From contig CAZQZC010000062.1 in NCBI GenBank assembly GCA_964597685.1, positions 1 through 15,039 of the forward strand: 15,039 nucleotides of DNA, written 5' to 3'. Positions 14,565 to 15,039 of the stretch are shown one piece after another. Below the pieces are notes generated by a model, which was given only the letters and a program-made list of their open reading frames with translations, was not told where the DNA came from and searched no databases. The position numbers and the translations under genes are program-made. How positions within the stretch are numbered: position 1 is the first letter of the stretch; every line of letters starts with the position of its first letter. This DNA is from JBCBTJ01 sp964597685 (GTDB lineage Bacteria > Pseudomonadota > Alphaproteobacteria > Caulobacterales > Hyphomonadaceae).

Positions 14565-15039
14565 ATGATCGACCGGCGCAAAGTGCTGGGCGCGGCGGCG
14601 CTGGGAATGGGGGCGGCGGCTTGCGGTCAGGCGAGCGAGGGCGGCCCAGGCGGCGCGCCATCGGTGAGCCGGCGGCGCCGACGCCTCAATATGGTAACCA
14701 CGTGGCCGAAGGGTCTGCCAGGCCTGGGCAGAGCTGCAGAGCGCGTCGCCGAACGGGTCGAAGCGCTCTCCGAAGGCCAGATCACGATCCGCGTCTATGC
14801 GGCGAACGAACTCGTTCCAGCGCTCCAAGCGTTCGACGCGGTCGCCGACGGCACCGCCGACATGTACCACGGCGCGGAATATTATTGGCAAGCCAAATCC
14901 AAGGCGTTCAACTTCTTCACCGCGGTTCCCATGGGGATGACGGCGCAGGAGATCATGGGCTGGATCGACATCGGCGGCGGCCAGGAATTGTGGGAGGAAT
15001 TGTCCGGCCAGTTTGGCGTCATCGCCTTTCAAGGCGCCA
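14565..15039 (+). CDS. TRAP-type substrate-binding protein (DctP/TakP-like), partial
   Basis: The first 158 residues of a periplasmic binding protein that runs off the right edge; full proteins are about 360 residues. The start MIDRRKVLGAAALGMGAAACG has a twin-arginine pair and hydrophobic stretch ending at a cysteine, so Tat export, perhaps as a lipoprotein; the lipobox (AAAC) is weak. A short Gly/Pro/Ser linker and a run of five arginines lead into LNMVTTWPKGLPGLG. The family blocks IRVYAANELVPALQAFDAV, DMYHGAEYYWQAKSKAFNFF and AVPMGMTAQEIMGWIDIGGG follow. It resembles TakP of Rhodobacter, which binds alpha-keto acids, but the ligand is inferred only. GGGAGG (14555-14560) precedes the ATG. 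TRAP membrane subunits would be expected downstream, outside the window. Confidence 0.88.
   Translation, partial: MIDRRKVLGAAALGMGAAACGQASEGGPGGAPSVSRRRRRLNMVTTWPKGLPGLGRAAERVAERVEALSEGQITIRVYAANELVPALQAFDAVADGTADMYHGAEYYWQAKSKAFNFFTAVPMGMTAQEIMGWIDIGGGQELWEELSGQFGVIAFQGA

Noticed and set aside
14292..15032. Long - strand open frame (246 codons) opposite bpt and the TRAP gene
   Set aside because: It crosses two well-supported genes and shows no motif; a complementary-frame artefact of high GC.
1..15039. Mobile elements, CRISPR arrays, tRNA or rRNA genes
   Set aside because: I looked for transposase or integrase motifs, regular repeat-spacer patterns and cloverleaf or rRNA sequence and found none.

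Overview
The window looks like a chromosomal segment of a GC-rich alphaproteobacterium, probably close to the Caulobacterales, Maricaulales or Parvularculales. The main reason is the left end, where rpmG, pleD, divK and a zinc-ribbon dinB lie side by side, an arrangement I recall from Caulobacter-type genomes. The DivK and PleD proteins keep the features of the Caulobacter cell-cycle regulators. HemB has the Mg-type metal-site residues common in alphaproteobacteria, and there is a bacterial arginyl/leucyl-transferase. I see no phage, transposon, CRISPR, tRNA or rRNA sequence. Gene density is very high, and genes often touch or overlap by ATGA or a few bases.

Layout. 1-241 is a leader or promoter region before rpmG (242-409, +). 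pleD (430-1791, -) and divK (1788-2177, -) form an overlapping pair transcribed from a 113-128 bp divergent region that also serves dinB (+). dinB is followed by a tightly packed + strand run: ridA-family gene, glycerophosphodiester phosphodiesterase, FemAB/GNAT-like acyltransferase, and HIT hydrolase (to 6446). A small TfoX N-domain gene runs in from the right (-), its stop overlapping the HIT stop. A 100-base run of N (6811-6910) is an assembly gap in the divergent region between tfoX-like and hemB.

hemB (6963-7961, +) and a MOSC protein (7965-8741, +) follow. A - strand group comes next: beta-hydroxyacid dehydrogenase, DUF389 membrane protein, DUF1801 protein (11079 down to 8749). A divergent intergenic region with a tandem repeat leads into the last + strand group: a MotB-like protein with no motA beside it, an SLC13/CitT-type permease with two RCK_C domains, the aminoacyl-transferase ate/bpt, and the start of a TRAP-type substrate-binding protein that runs off the right edge.

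How the genes work together. PleD and DivK are a response-regulator pair that in Caulobacter controls the swarmer-to-stalked transition through c-di-GMP and the DivJ/PleC phosphorelay. Most other genes are general housekeeping: translation, translesion synthesis, enamine detoxification, lipid head-group turnover, tetrapyrrole synthesis, N-degron tagging and transport. I did not find a convincing new system. The most noteworthy items are small: a duplicated ribosome-binding site with a 10-codon mini-ORF before ridA, a CtrA-like box between divK and dinB, a 14-bp tandem repeat before the MotB-like gene, and the orphan MotB itself.
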